Shown: one piece after another, positions 1 to 7,226 of the stretch
Layout: every line of letters starts with the position of its first letter
Numbering within the stretch: position 1 is the first letter of the stretch
Origin: Streptomyces musisoli
GTDB lineage: Bacteria; Actinomycetota; Actinomycetes; Streptomycetales; Streptomycetaceae
Direction: 5' to 3'
NCBI RefSeq assembly: GCF_016741855.1
Contig: NZ_JAERRH010000001.1
Span: 310,001 to 374,000 of the forward strand
DNA length: 64,000 nucleotides
The notes under the pieces: generated by a model
The model's database searches: none
The model's input: only the letters and a program-made list of their open reading frames with translations
What the model was told of the DNA's origin: nothing
Program-made: the position numbers and the translations under genes

Positions 1-307
1 GGTCCAGGACGGCGACGACGGTCGGGAGTTCACGGAAGGCGAGGAGCCCGGGCACGTACGGGAAGGAGACCCGGCCGACGGCGGTCGCCTCCGCGACGAC
101 GTCCAGGGTGGCCGCGTCCAGCACGACCGCCGCCGCCGCGACGAGGTCGAGTTCGTCGTCGTAGGCGACGTCGACCCCCGTGACGCGGCCCGTCCCGGGC
201 GGCGGTCCCGGCTCGTCGGACACCACGCGTCCGCGCAGCTCGTCCTGTACGGCGCGGGCCTCTTCCTCGGTCGCGGGCCAGCCCGCGGGTACGCCAACGA
301 TCGTCAT
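1..307 (-). CDS. nfi: Endonuclease V (deoxyinosine 3'-endonuclease), C-terminal part outside window
   Basis: The first 102 codons of a minus-strand gene are present and the rest lies beyond the left edge. The translated start runs MTIVGVPAGWPATEEEAR, followed by VTGVDVAYDDE and then GRVSFPYVPGLLAFRELP. Those last two segments match the endonuclease V core: the first catalytic aspartate strand (GVDV) and the PYxPGxLAFRE segment that recognises the damaged strand. By family knowledge the enzyme nicks DNA or RNA one phosphodiester 3' of deaminated adenine (inosine) and acts in nucleic-acid repair in the cytoplasm. The ATG at 305-307 is the only plausible start seen. The downstream catalytic residues cannot be checked here. 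Confidence 0.85.
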   Translation of the reverse strand, partial: MTIVGVPAGWPATEEEARAVQDELRGRVVSDEPGPPPGTGRVTGVDVAYDDELDLVAAAAVVLDAATLDVVAEATAVGRVSFPYVPGLLAFRELPTVVAVLD

Positions 308-643
308 GCCGGGTGACTGTACGGGGCCGCCGCGTACCGGTGGCCCAGCAGGGGGGGCGTGATCATGCCCGTGCCGGACCCGTACCACCCGTAGCGGAGC
401 CGCCCCGTGGCCCGCGCTCCCACGGGCCACTCGGTTGGGCCACTCGGCCGGGCCCAGGACACCGCTCACGGCGGGCCTGAGAGCCGGACACCGGCCACGA
501 CGGACCGCGCCCGGAACGCCCCAGGACCGGACCGCGTCCAGGGCACCGCCCACGATGGACCAAGACCGGGACACCATCCACGCCGGACCAAGACCGGGAC
601 ACCGTCGGCGACGGACCGCGTCCAGGGCACCGCCCACGGCGAA
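308..643. repeat. Intergenic gap with 28-bp tandem repeats
   Basis: This gap between the endonuclease V start and the Rho_N-type gene shows no convincing gene. From about 474 to 640 it is built of imperfect 28-bp units. GGACC-type unit starts fall at about 502, 529, 557, 585 and 613. Alternate units contain GGACCGCGTCCAGGGC or GGACCAAGACCGGGAC. All open frames through it are low-complexity Arg/Pro/Gly and carry no recognisable domain. Confidence 0.6.
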
Positions 644-689
644 GGGTCCGTCTCCGTACGGCGGTGACGGCCGTACCGGAGACGGACCC
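644..689. terminator. Strong hairpin, probable terminator of the 746-1084 gene
   Basis: A GGGTCCGTCTCCGTACGG arm at 644-661 pairs with its complement ending at 689. The stem is about 18 bp, with one bulged C and a short loop around GTGAC. It lies about 57 bp past the stop of the minus-strand gene. There is no U-tract, as is usual in Streptomyces. Confidence 0.65.
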
Positions 690-745
690 GGACCCCGCAC
701 CTCTTTCCGTGACGGCCTCCCCGACCGCCTCGCGTTCCGGGCGGA

Positions 746-1084
746 TCAGCCCTTCTTGTCGTTCAGGGCGCGCTGGAGCTCGTCCTTGTTCATGTGCGAA
801 CGGCCCTCGATGCCACGCTGCTTGGCCTCGTTGTACAGCTGGTCGCGGGTCGGCCCCTGCGGGCCCGTCCGGTTGCCCGACCGCTGGCCGCCCCGCTTGA
901 CGGACGACATGTCCTGGGTCGAGCTGCGACTGGCGGTCTTGGACTCACCGGAGCGGGCACGTTCCTTGTTCACCGTCCGGGCGGCGATCTCCTCGGCGCG
1001 CCCGGTGCTCTCGCCCCGGTCCTGCGCGCTCTTCTTGATGTGCTCGTACTGACGCTCGCGCTTGGGGCTGGAACCGGCTGGCAT
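746..1084 (-). CDS. Small Rho_N-domain (plasmid-stabilisation-like) protein
   Basis: The product is a very basic, charged protein of 112 residues. Residues about 1-75 are low-complexity and hydrophilic (KRERQYEHIKKSAQDRGES, then an Arg/Ser-rich stretch). Residues about 78-112 (TRDQLYNEAKQRGIEGRSHMNKDELQRALN) resemble the helical Rho termination factor N-terminal or SAP-like fold, which binds nucleic acid in other proteins. Similar Streptomyces genes are often labelled plasmid stabilisation protein, on weak grounds. The ATG at 1084 is preceded by AAAGGAG at good spacing, and a hairpin follows the stop. It stands alone. Binding to DNA or RNA is inferred from the C-terminal motif only. Confidence 0.75.
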   Translation of the reverse strand: MPAGSSPKRERQYEHIKKSAQDRGESTGRAEEIAARTVNKERARSGESKTASRSSTQDMSSVKRGGQRSGNRTGPQGPTRDQLYNEAKQRGIEGRSHMNKDELQRALNDKKG

Positions 1085-1177
1085 GATCGCTCCTTTCCTC
1101 TGCGGCGAGAAACGAGTACCCGTGTCCGCGGCACTTACCTCATCGCTCCGCCGCCGCCCGGCCGTTCCGCCGCCGCC

Positions 1178-2398
1178 TCAGCGCTCCAGCCGTGCCACCC
1201 GCCCCTGTTCGCCGGCCGCCCAGCAGCTCAGGTCGGGGGCGCAGGTCACCGTGTCGTACGAACCGGTGTCGATCGTCCGCCAGCTGCGGCCGCCGTCCGT
1301 GGTGAGGTCGGTGCCGGTCGGGCCGACGGCCAGCGCGGCGGTGCGGCTGTGCGGGAGCCAGGCGGCACCGGAGCGGTACGCGGGCGGCGGAGTCGTGGCG
1401 GGCCGCCAGGTACGGCCGCCGTCGGCGGTGACCGCGGCGGCTTCCGGCGAGGACTGGCCGGGACGGTAGTCGCCGCCGACCGCGAGGCCGTGCGCGCGGT
1501 CGCGGAAGGCGAGCGCGAAGACTCCCTTCGCCGGATCGGCCGCGGGAACCGGTGTGCCGGCGGCCGTCCAGGTCAGCCCGCGGTCGGCGGAGTGCAGCAC
1601 GCGCGCGTGGGCGCCGCCGCCGGTGGCCAGCCAGGCGTCCTTCGGGCCGGAGGTGACCAGGCACTGGCCGCTCGCGGCGAACCCGGCCTCGCCGTCCAGC
1701 GCGGGCGGCATCCCGTCGGCGGGCAGGACGCGCCAGGAGCGTCCGCCGTCGGCGGTGGCGAGGATGCGGAACCTTCCGTCCACGGGGTCGCTCAGGGCGA
1801 GGCCGTGCCGGCGGTCGAAGAAGGCGAGGCAGTCGTAGAACGCCTTCGGGTCGGTGTTGCGGAAGGACTCCGTCCAGGTCGTGCCGCCGTCGTCGGTGCG
1901 GTAGACGCGGGACGCCTCGCCCTCGCCGATGGCCAGCACCACCGCGCGCCGCGCGTCGAACGCCTGCACGTCCCGGAACTCCAGGCCCACCGCGCCCGGT
2001 GGCGAGACGTTCCGCCAGTGCGTGCCGCCGTCCGTGGTGCGCAGCACCGTGCCGCCGGTGCCGGCCAGCCATGCGGTGTGCCGGTCGACGGCCGCGAGCC
2101 CGCGGAAGCGGGTCTGCGGGGTGCCGGTGTCCTTGACCGCCCAGTGCGCGCTTCCCCGGCCGGGACCCGTCCACCCCTCGCTCACCGGGGCCGCCTCCCG
2201 GGCCGCCGCCTCCTGGGCCACCGCGTCCCGGCCCGCCTCCGCCCGGCTCCCGCTCGTCCGGCCGGCGTCTTCCTGCGCGAGCGGCCGGGCCACGGCCTCC
2301 GGGACCGTCAGGGCGGCCAGCGCCGCCCCGCACGCCACCCCCACCGCCACCAGCCGGTTCGCCCGTCCCCTGCGTCGCGTGCTCCCCAAGCGCCTCAT
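1178..2398 (-). CDS. Secreted BNR/YCF48-like repeat protein (oxidoreductase-annotated family)
   Basis: The product has 406 residues. Residues about 1-38 form a twin-arginine-rich basic start, a hydrophobic core (VAVGVACGAALAAL) and an Ala-x-Ala end, so export is expected. The mature part is a beta-propeller with repeated Asp-box/BNR motifs: TDGGTHW, TDDGGTTW, TADGGRSW, SADRGLTW, TADGGRTW and TDGGRSW, about 40-50 residues apart. These match YCF48 and sialidase-like propellers. No catalytic residues of a sialidase are evident, so a binding or scaffolding role outside the cell is more likely than hydrolysis. Its partners are unknown. The ATG at 2398 directly precedes the signal peptide. Confidence 0.8.
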   Translation of the reverse strand: MRRLGSTRRRGRANRLVAVGVACGAALAALTVPEAVARPLAQEDAGRTSGSRAEAGRDAVAQEAAAREAAPVSEGWTGPGRGSAHWAVKDTGTPQTRFRGLAAVDRHTAWLAGTGGTVLRTTDGGTHWRNVSPPGAVGLEFRDVQAFDARRAVVLAIGEGEASRVYRTDDGGTTWTESFRNTDPKAFYDCLAFFDRRHGLALSDPVDGRFRILATADGGRSWRVLPADGMPPALDGEAGFAASGQCLVTSGPKDAWLATGGGAHARVLHSADRGLTWTAAGTPVPAADPAKGVFALAFRDRAHGLAVGGDYRPGQSSPEAAAVTADGGRTWRPATTPPPAYRSGAAWLPHSRTAALAVGPTGTDLTTDGGRSWRTIDTGSYDTVTCAPDLSCWAAGEQGRVARLER

Positions 2399-2505
2399 GG
2401 CGGGCGAAGTTAGTCCCGTCCCCGGGCCGCGTCCAGAGGGCCCGGGACCCCGCGCGCCGCGCGTGAGGAGCGGGAACAGGCATGCGTCACCCGTGCATGA
2501 AGGCG

Positions 2506-2519
2506 GTGACCGAGGTCAC
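2506..2519. promoter_or_regulatory. 14-bp palindrome upstream of ssgD-like gene
   Basis: GTGACC-GA-GGTCAC is a perfect inverted repeat centred about 105 bp upstream of the TTG start at 2618. Its position suits an operator for a dimeric regulator. The regulator is not known. Confidence 0.35.
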
Positions 2520-2617
2520 TCGTTCCGCGTGTGCACGCATCGGCCGTTTCCGTCGTCTCTTCCAGTGCCGGGTACGCACACCCGGGCGTAGTCCAGCCGT
2601 CACGAGGGAGCAAGGCG

Positions 2618-3034
2618 TTGTCCACCGTCATCGAGCAGCCGGTAGAGGCCCGTCTCGTCGCCGCCGCACCGCGCATGCCGAGCATTCCCGCCACGCTGCG
2701 CTACGACCGGCGCGACCCGTTCGCGGTGCGCATGACGTTCCCCGCACCCGCCACCCTGGAGGGTGTCGAGGTGTGCTGGACCTTCTCCCGTGAGCTGCTG
2801 GCGGCCGGCCTCGAGGGCCCCGAGGGCCATGGTGACGTCCGCGTGCGGCCGTACGGGTACGACCGCACGGTGCTGGAGTTCCACGCCCCGGAGGGCACCG
2901 CGATCGTGCATGTGCGCTCGGGCGAGATACGGCGGTTCCTGGCGGCGGCCGACGACCTGGTCCCCGTCGGGCTGGAACACCTTCAGCTCGACCTGGACCA
3001 CGACCTCGCCGAGTTGATGCGGGACGCCTGCTGA
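2618..3034 (+). CDS. ssgD: SsgA-like sporulation/cell-division regulator, SsgD type
   Basis: The product has 138 residues and is a full-length SsgA-like protein (SALP). Recognisable features are the N-terminal strand region (VEARLVAAAPRMPSIPATLR), YDRRDPFAVRMTF, WTFSRELLAAGL, the GDVRVRP core and the C-terminal LQLDLDHDLAELM. SALPs are found in morphologically complex actinomycetes and control septum placement and wall synthesis; SsgD is linked to lateral wall integrity. I chose the TTG at 2618 because GAGGGAG (2604-2610) sits 7 nt ahead of it. The upstream ATG at 2531 would add 29 unconserved residues. It is monocistronic. The SsgD assignment rests on remembered similarity and on its neighbours, and another SALP subtype is possible. 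Confidence 0.85.
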   Translation: MSTVIEQPVEARLVAAAPRMPSIPATLRYDRRDPFAVRMTFPAPATLEGVEVCWTFSRELLAAGLEGPEGHGDVRVRPYGYDRTVLEFHAPEGTAIVHVRSGEIRRFLAAADDLVPVGLEHLQLDLDHDLAELMRDAC

Positions 3035-3089
3035 GCGCCTCGCGCGCGTGGGGCGCGCGTCCGGCCGGACATCCCCCTGCTCAATTCCT

Positions 3090-3118
3090 TTGACAGCTCC
3101 CTCGGCCCCTCGTACGGT
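3090..3118 (+). promoter_or_regulatory. Consensus-like sigma-HrdB promoter for the ABC-F gene
   Basis: TTGACA (3090-3095) and TACGGT (3113-3118) are separated by 17 bp. This is close to the Streptomyces housekeeping consensus and is the best promoter I found in the window. Transcription would start near 3125, leaving a leader of about 220 nt. The AT-rich bases just ahead of the -35 (TCAATTCCT) resemble the layout used by WhiB7/WblC-activated promoters. Confidence 0.65.
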
Positions 3119-3144
3119 GTACAGCGGTTCTGTTGCCGTCGATT

Positions 3145-3167
3145 GGAGAAGGACGTTGCTCGTCTGA
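3145..3167 (+). promoter_or_regulatory. Three-codon leader reading frame with strong RBS
   Basis: GGAGAAGG (3145-3152) precedes TTG CTC GTC TGA (3156-3167), a possible Met-Leu-Val leader peptide beginning about 30 nt into the predicted transcript. Tiny leader frames ahead of ABC-F and other ribosome-protection genes are known sensors of drug-stalled ribosomes. This one is inferred from position and the ribosome-binding site. Confidence 0.45.
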
Positions 3168-3238
3168 GGTCCTGAGGCACCGTGTCGCACCGGTGAGGTG
3201 TGCGCGGCGTACGACCTCGGCGTCCGAGCCGTCCTCCG

Positions 3239-3271
3239 GCACGGGGCCCTTCCACATGGCCCCCTCTGTGC
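3239..3271 (+). terminator. Leader hairpin, candidate attenuator
   Basis: GCAC-GGGGCC (3239-3248) pairs with GGCCCC (3258-3263) and, across a small internal loop, with GTGC (3268-3271). It lies between the three-codon leader frame and the ABC-F start, where an antibiotic-responsive attenuator would be expected. Confidence 0.4.
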
Positions 3272-3346
3272 CCAGACCTTTCGGTTTCCGCCTCGCGGTG
3301 TCTCGACACGCGTCCCCCCGACCGCATCTTTTCTTGCGAGGCGCCC

Positions 3347-4972
3347 ATGTCTGCTTCCCTCACCGCTACGTCCCTGTCCTTCACCTGGGCCGACGGCACC
3401 GCCGTCTTCGACGGCCTGGACATCGCCTTCGGCCCCGGCAGGACCGGGCTCGTCGGCGCCAACGGATCGGGCAAGTCCACCCTGCTCAGGCTGCTGGCCG
3501 GGGAACTCGCCCCGGCCGACGGCAGCGTCAAGGCGGCCGGCGAGACCGGCTACCTGCCGCAGAACGTCACCCTCGACACCACGCTCCGGGTCGACCAGGC
3601 CCTCGGTATCGCCGAGCGGCGGGCGGCCCTGCACGCCATCGAGGCGGGCGACGTCGCCGAGGAGCACTTCGAGACCGTCGGCGACGACTGGGACGTGGAG
3701 GAACGCGCCCTGGTCACCCTCGGCGAACTCGGCCTCGGCCACATCGGCCTGGACCGCACCGTCGGCGAGGTGTCCGGCGGCGAGTCGGTGCTGCTGCGGC
3801 TCGCCGCGCTGCTGCTGCGCCGCCCCGACATCCTGCTGCTCGACGAACCCACCAACAACCTCGACCTGTACGCGCGCCGACGCCTGTACCAGGCCGTCTC
3901 CTCCTGGCCGGGCGTCCTGGTCGTGGTCAGCCACGACCGGGAACTGCTCGACCTGGTCGACCAGATCGCGGAGCTGCGCTCCGGGGAGGTCGCCTGGTAC
4001 GGCGGCAACTTCTCGGCCTACGAGGAGGCCCTGACCGTGGAGCAGGAGGCGGCCGAGCGGATGGTGCGGGTCGCCGAGGCCGATGTGCGCAAGCAGAAGC
4101 GCGAACTGGCCGACGCCCAGGTCAAACTGGCCCGCCGCAAGCGGTACGGGCAGAAGATGTACGACCAGAAACGCGAACCGAAGATCGTCATGGGCGCCCG
4201 CAAGCGCGCCGCCCAGGAGTCGGCGGGCAAGCACCGCATCATGCACGAGGAGCGGCTCGCCGAGGCCAGGGAGCGGCTGGACGATGCGGTGGAGGCCGTG
4301 CGGGACGACGACGAGATCCGCGTCGACCTGCCGTACACGGCCGTACCGCCCGGCCGCCAGGTGCTCACCCTGGAGAACCTGGAGACGGCCTACCGTGCGC
4401 GCGTGGAGGGCATCCTCGATCTGCGCGGAGCGGAGCGGATCGCGCTCGTCGGCCGCAACGGCTCCGGCAAGACGACGCTGCTGCGGACCGTCGCCGGGGA
4501 GCTGGCGCCGCTGAGCGGGACGGCGACGGCGCACGTCCCGCTCCGGTTCCTGCCCCAGCGGCTGGACGTGCTCGACGACGGCCTGTCGGTCGCCGAGAAC
4601 GTGGCCCGGTTCGCGCCGGGCGCCACCAACAACCGGATCCGGGCTCGTCTCGCCCGCTTCCTGTTCCGGGGCGGGCGGGCCGACCAGAAGGCGGCCACGC
4701 TCTCGGGCGGTGAGCGTTTCCGGGCGGCCCTGGCCGCACTGATGCTCGCGGAGCCCGCGCCGCAGCTGCTGCTGCTCGACGAGCCGACCAACAACCTCGA
4801 CATGGCCAGCGTCCGGCAGCTGACCACGGCTCTGGAGTCGTACGAGGGCGCGCTGATCGTGGCCAGCCACGACCTGCCGTTCCTGGAGTCGATCGGGATC
4901 ACACGGTGGCTGCTGATGGAGGGAGGAGAGCTGACCGAGACGACACTCGAGGACCTCGCGGATCCGGCCTGA
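3347..4972 (+). CDS. ABC-F family ATPase (ribosome-associated translation/resistance factor)
   Basis: The product has 541 residues and contains two ATP-binding cassettes on one chain with no membrane segments, the hallmark of ABC-F. Cassette 1 has GANGSGKST (37-45), signature SGGES and LLLDEPTNNLD. Cassette 2 has GRNGSGKTT, LSGGERFR and LLLLDEPTNNLD. Between them lies a charged helical linker rich in Lys/Arg/Glu (about residues 225-330), which in this family reaches the ribosomal P site. Members either tune elongation or displace ribosome-targeting antibiotics. The ATG at 3347 has GAGG 6 nt upstream. The long leader with a mini-frame and hairpin favours a drug-inducible resistance role, though the sequence cannot tell that from a housekeeping factor. 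Confidence 0.88.
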   Translation: MSASLTATSLSFTWADGTAVFDGLDIAFGPGRTGLVGANGSGKSTLLRLLAGELAPADGSVKAAGETGYLPQNVTLDTTLRVDQALGIAERRAALHAIEAGDVAEEHFETVGDDWDVEERALVTLGELGLGHIGLDRTVGEVSGGESVLLRLAALLLRRPDILLLDEPTNNLDLYARRRLYQAVSSWPGVLVVVSHDRELLDLVDQIAELRSGEVAWYGGNFSAYEEALTVEQEAAERMVRVAEADVRKQKRELADAQVKLARRKRYGQKMYDQKREPKIVMGARKRAAQESAGKHRIMHEERLAEARERLDDAVEAVRDDDEIRVDLPYTAVPPGRQVLTLENLETAYRARVEGILDLRGAERIALVGRNGSGKTTLLRTVAGELAPLSGTATAHVPLRFLPQRLDVLDDGLSVAENVARFAPGATNNRIRARLARFLFRGGRADQKAATLSGGERFRAALAALMLAEPAPQLLLLDEPTNNLDMASVRQLTTALESYEGALIVASHDLPFLESIGITRWLLMEGGELTETTLEDLADPA

Positions 4973-5022
4973 CCGGCCGGCGGGGGTCTCAGGAGGGGCA
5001 CAGCCCGGCAACGACGGGTTTT

Positions 5023-5076
5023 GCCGTGGCCCGGGTGCCCTGCATGATGGCCGTGGCCCGGGTGCCCTGCATGATG
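5023..5076 (+). repeat. Perfect 27-bp tandem duplication upstream of dimethylargininase gene
   Basis: Two identical adjacent 27-bp units (5023-5049 and 5050-5076), each containing CCCGGGTGCCCTGCATGATG, end 67 bp before the GTG start at 5144. Each unit could hold an operator or a -10-like CATGAT. A TTGCCG at 5021-5026 lies 16 bp upstream of the first CATGAT. Confidence 0.6.
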
Positions 5077-5143
5077 ACGGACCGGCGCCTTGTGCAGGGC
5101 GCCGGTACCGCACCAGTGCACCGACCGATTCGAAAGGCCCCTC

Positions 5144-5920
5144 GTGCCCAGCAAGAAGGCCCTCGTCCGCCGTCCCAGTCCCCGACTCGCCGACGGCCTG
5201 GTCACGCACATCGAGCGGGAGAAGGTCGATGCCGGCCTCGCCGGCGAACAGTGGGAGGCCTATGTCGAGGCCCTCCGCACGCACGGCTGGGAGACGATCG
5301 AGGTCGAACCGGCCGACGACTGCCCGGACTCGGTGTTCGTCGAGGACGCCGTCGTGATGTACAGGAACGTGGCGTTGATCACCCGGCCGGGCGCCGAGTC
5401 CCGGCGGGCGGAGACCGCCGGCGTGGAGGAGGCGGTGGCCCGCCTCGGCTGTTCGGTGAACTGGATCTGGGAACCGGGCACGCTGGACGGCGGTGACGTC
5501 CTGAAGGTCGGCGAGACCGTGTACGTCGGCCGTGGCGGGCGGACGAACGCGGCCGGCGTGCAGCAGCTGCGTGCGGCCTTCGAGCCGCTGGGCGCCCGGG
5601 TGGTGGCCGTGCCCGTGAGCAAGGTGCTGCACCTGAAGTCGGCGGTGACCGCGCTGCCGGACGGCACGGTGATCGGGCACATCCCGAAGGTGGACCGGCC
5701 GTCGCTGTTCCCGGGGTTCCTGTCGGTACCGGAGGAGGCCGGGGCGCACGTGGTCCTGCTGGGCGGCGGCAAGCTTCTGATGGCGGCGAGCGCCCCGAAG
5801 ACGGCCGAACTGCTGACCGACCTCGGCCACGACGTGGTGACGGTCGACATCAGCGAGTTCGAGAAGCTGGAGGGCTGTGTGACCTGTCTCTCCGTGCGCC
5901 TGCGGGAGTTGTACACCTGA
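5144..5920 (+). CDS. ddaH: N(omega),N(omega)-dimethylarginine dimethylaminohydrolase
   Basis: The product has 258 residues and belongs to the pentein superfamily. DDAH hydrolyses asymmetric methylarginines to citrulline and an alkylamine; bacterial relatives can also act on arginine-like compounds. Visible motifs are the substrate loop DCPDSVFVEDAVV, RRAET and LDGGDVLKVG (catalytic acidic residue region). The catalytic His is in KVLHLKSAVT, and the nucleophile Cys is near the end in LEGCVTCLSVRL. The GTG at 5144 follows GAAAGG at 6 nt. The gene is flanked by a tandem duplication upstream and a perfect terminator downstream, so it is its own transcription unit. The substrate in this organism is not shown. 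Confidence 0.9.
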   Translation: MPSKKALVRRPSPRLADGLVTHIEREKVDAGLAGEQWEAYVEALRTHGWETIEVEPADDCPDSVFVEDAVVMYRNVALITRPGAESRRAETAGVEEAVARLGCSVNWIWEPGTLDGGDVLKVGETVYVGRGGRTNAAGVQQLRAAFEPLGARVVAVPVSKVLHLKSAVTALPDGTVIGHIPKVDRPSLFPGFLSVPEEAGAHVVLLGGGKLLMAASAPKTAELLTDLGHDVVTVDISEFEKLEGCVTCLSVRLRELYT

Positions 5921-5940
5921 CCGGGTGATCCCCGGCCCCC

Positions 5941-5974
5941 GACAGCCCCGGGACCTGCTGGTCCCGGGGCTGTC
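5941..5974 (+). terminator. Perfect 15-bp stem terminator after ddaH
   Basis: GACAGCCCCGGGACC (5941-5955) and its exact complement (5960-5974) enclose a TGCT loop, 20 bp after the ddaH stop. Confidence 0.85.
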
Positions 5975-6031
5975 CGGCATGCCCGCGCAAGGGTCTGGCG
6001 GGTGGGCTGATCAGCGGTTCTTTACAGCCGC

Positions 6032-6084
6032 CTTAACCTACGGCTTCGTAACCTACGGGCTCGTAGCCTACGATCACGTAGGTT
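6032..6084 (+). promoter_or_regulatory. Iterated operator sites upstream of the desaturase
   Basis: Three copies of a CGTARCCTACG-like dyad (CTTAACCTACG 6032-6042, CGTAACCTACG 6047-6057, CGTAGCCTACG 6062-6072) recur at exactly 15 bp. An inverted half, CGTAGGTT, follows at 6077-6084. The array lies 64-116 bp ahead of the GTG start. Such arrays normally bind a TetR-type or similar dimeric repressor; lipid-responsive TetR proteins are known for desaturase genes. Confidence 0.6.
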
Positions 6085-6147
6085 TCCGGCACCGCTCGCC
6101 GGACTCCCCCTCCCCTTTCCTATGCAGCGCGTCCCCCTGGAGTTCCT

Positions 6148-7122
6148 GTGACGATCACCTCCCCTCACCTCGGCAGCCCGTCCGTGTGGACCGACGCGCG
6201 GCTGCTGTACGCGCTGGAGGAAGTGGTCGAGACGGAGCTGAACCGGCATCTGAAGGTCGCCAAGGACTGGATGCCGCACGAGTACGTGCCGTGGAGCGAC
6301 GCCCGCAACTTCCCCGGCCTCTTCGAGGACGGGGAGGCGTGGGCCAAGGAGCAGTCCCAGGTGACCGAGGTCGGCCGGATCGCCCTCGTGGTCAACCTGC
6401 TGACCGAGGACAACCTCCCGAGCTACCACCACGAGATCGCCTCGCTCTTCGGGCGCGACGGCGCCTGGGGCACCTGGGTGCACCGCTGGACGGCCGAGGA
6501 GGGCCGGCACGGCATCGTGATGCGCGACTACCTGCTGGCCTCGCGCGCGGTGGACCCGGACAAGCTGGAGCAGTTCCGCATGTCCCACATGAGCGAGGGC
6601 TTCGAGTCCGACAACCGGCACTCCATGCTGCACTCGGTCGCCTACGTCGCCTTCCAGGAGCTGGCCACCCGGATCTCGCACCGCAACACCGGCCACCAGT
6701 CCGGGGACCCGGTCTGCGACCGCATGCTGGCCCGCATCGCGACCGACGAGAACCTGCACATGGTCTTCTACCGCAACCTGCTCAAGGCCGCCTTCGAGCT
6801 CGCCCCCGACCTGACGATGCAGGCTGTCCGGGACGTGGTGGTGAACTTCCGCATGCCCGGCCACGGGATCCCCGGCTTCGAGCGGGCCGCGGCCCAGATG
6901 GCGATCGGCGAGGTCTACAACCTGCGCATCCACCACGACGACGTGCTCCAGCCGGTCCTGCGCTTCCTGAAGGTCATGGAGATCGACGGCCTCGGGCCCG
7001 AGGGGCGCCAGGCGCAGGAGGAACTCGGCCTGTTCCTGGGCGGGCTGAACGCGGAGGCCCTGAAGTTCGACGAGAAGCTGGCCGCGCGCAAGGCGCGGAT
7101 GGCGGCGCGCGCCGCGGGCTGA
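6148..7122 (+). CDS. Acyl-[acyl-carrier-protein] desaturase (fatty acid desaturase type 2)
   Basis: The product has 324 residues and is a soluble ferritin-like di-iron desaturase related to plant stearoyl-ACP and mycobacterial DesA enzymes. It introduces a cis double bond into acyl-ACP using O2 and reduced ferredoxin. The two iron-ligand helices are visible as EEGRHG (about 120) and DENLHM (about 200), with the earlier Glu ligands in EVVETELNRH and NLLTEDNLPSYH. There are no membrane spans. The GTG at 6148 has GGAG 5 nt upstream. It is monocistronic behind an iterated operator, which suggests control by fatty-acid status; that control is an inference. Confidence 0.92.
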   Translation: MTITSPHLGSPSVWTDARLLYALEEVVETELNRHLKVAKDWMPHEYVPWSDARNFPGLFEDGEAWAKEQSQVTEVGRIALVVNLLTEDNLPSYHHEIASLFGRDGAWGTWVHRWTAEEGRHGIVMRDYLLASRAVDPDKLEQFRMSHMSEGFESDNRHSMLHSVAYVAFQELATRISHRNTGHQSGDPVCDRMLARIATDENLHMVFYRNLLKAAFELAPDLTMQAVRDVVVNFRMPGHGIPGFERAAAQMAIGEVYNLRIHHDDVLQPVLRFLKVMEIDGLGPEGRQAQEELGLFLGGLNAEALKFDEKLAARKARMAARAAG

Positions 7123-7135
7123 CCCCCGCACACGG

Positions 7136-7220
7136 GCCGGGCGGCCGTCCTGGGCGGGACCGGGCGGCCGTCCGGGCGGGACCGGGCGGTCGTCCGGGGC
7201 GGGACCGGGCGGTCGTGCGG
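7136..7220. repeat. 22-23-bp GC-rich tandem repeat between convergent genes
   Basis: At least three copies of GGGCGGGACCGGGCGGYCGT begin at 7152, 7174 and 7197 in the gap between the desaturase and wblJ stops. No coding signal is seen. Confidence 0.6.
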
Positions 7221-7226
7221 CGCGCG

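Noticed and set aside
2600..5980. An 1126-codon open frame on the minus strand opposite ssgD, ABC-F and ddaH
   Set aside because: It is antisense to three well-supported genes and is open only because of high third-position GC. The composition has no domain match, and there is no RBS or sensible start.
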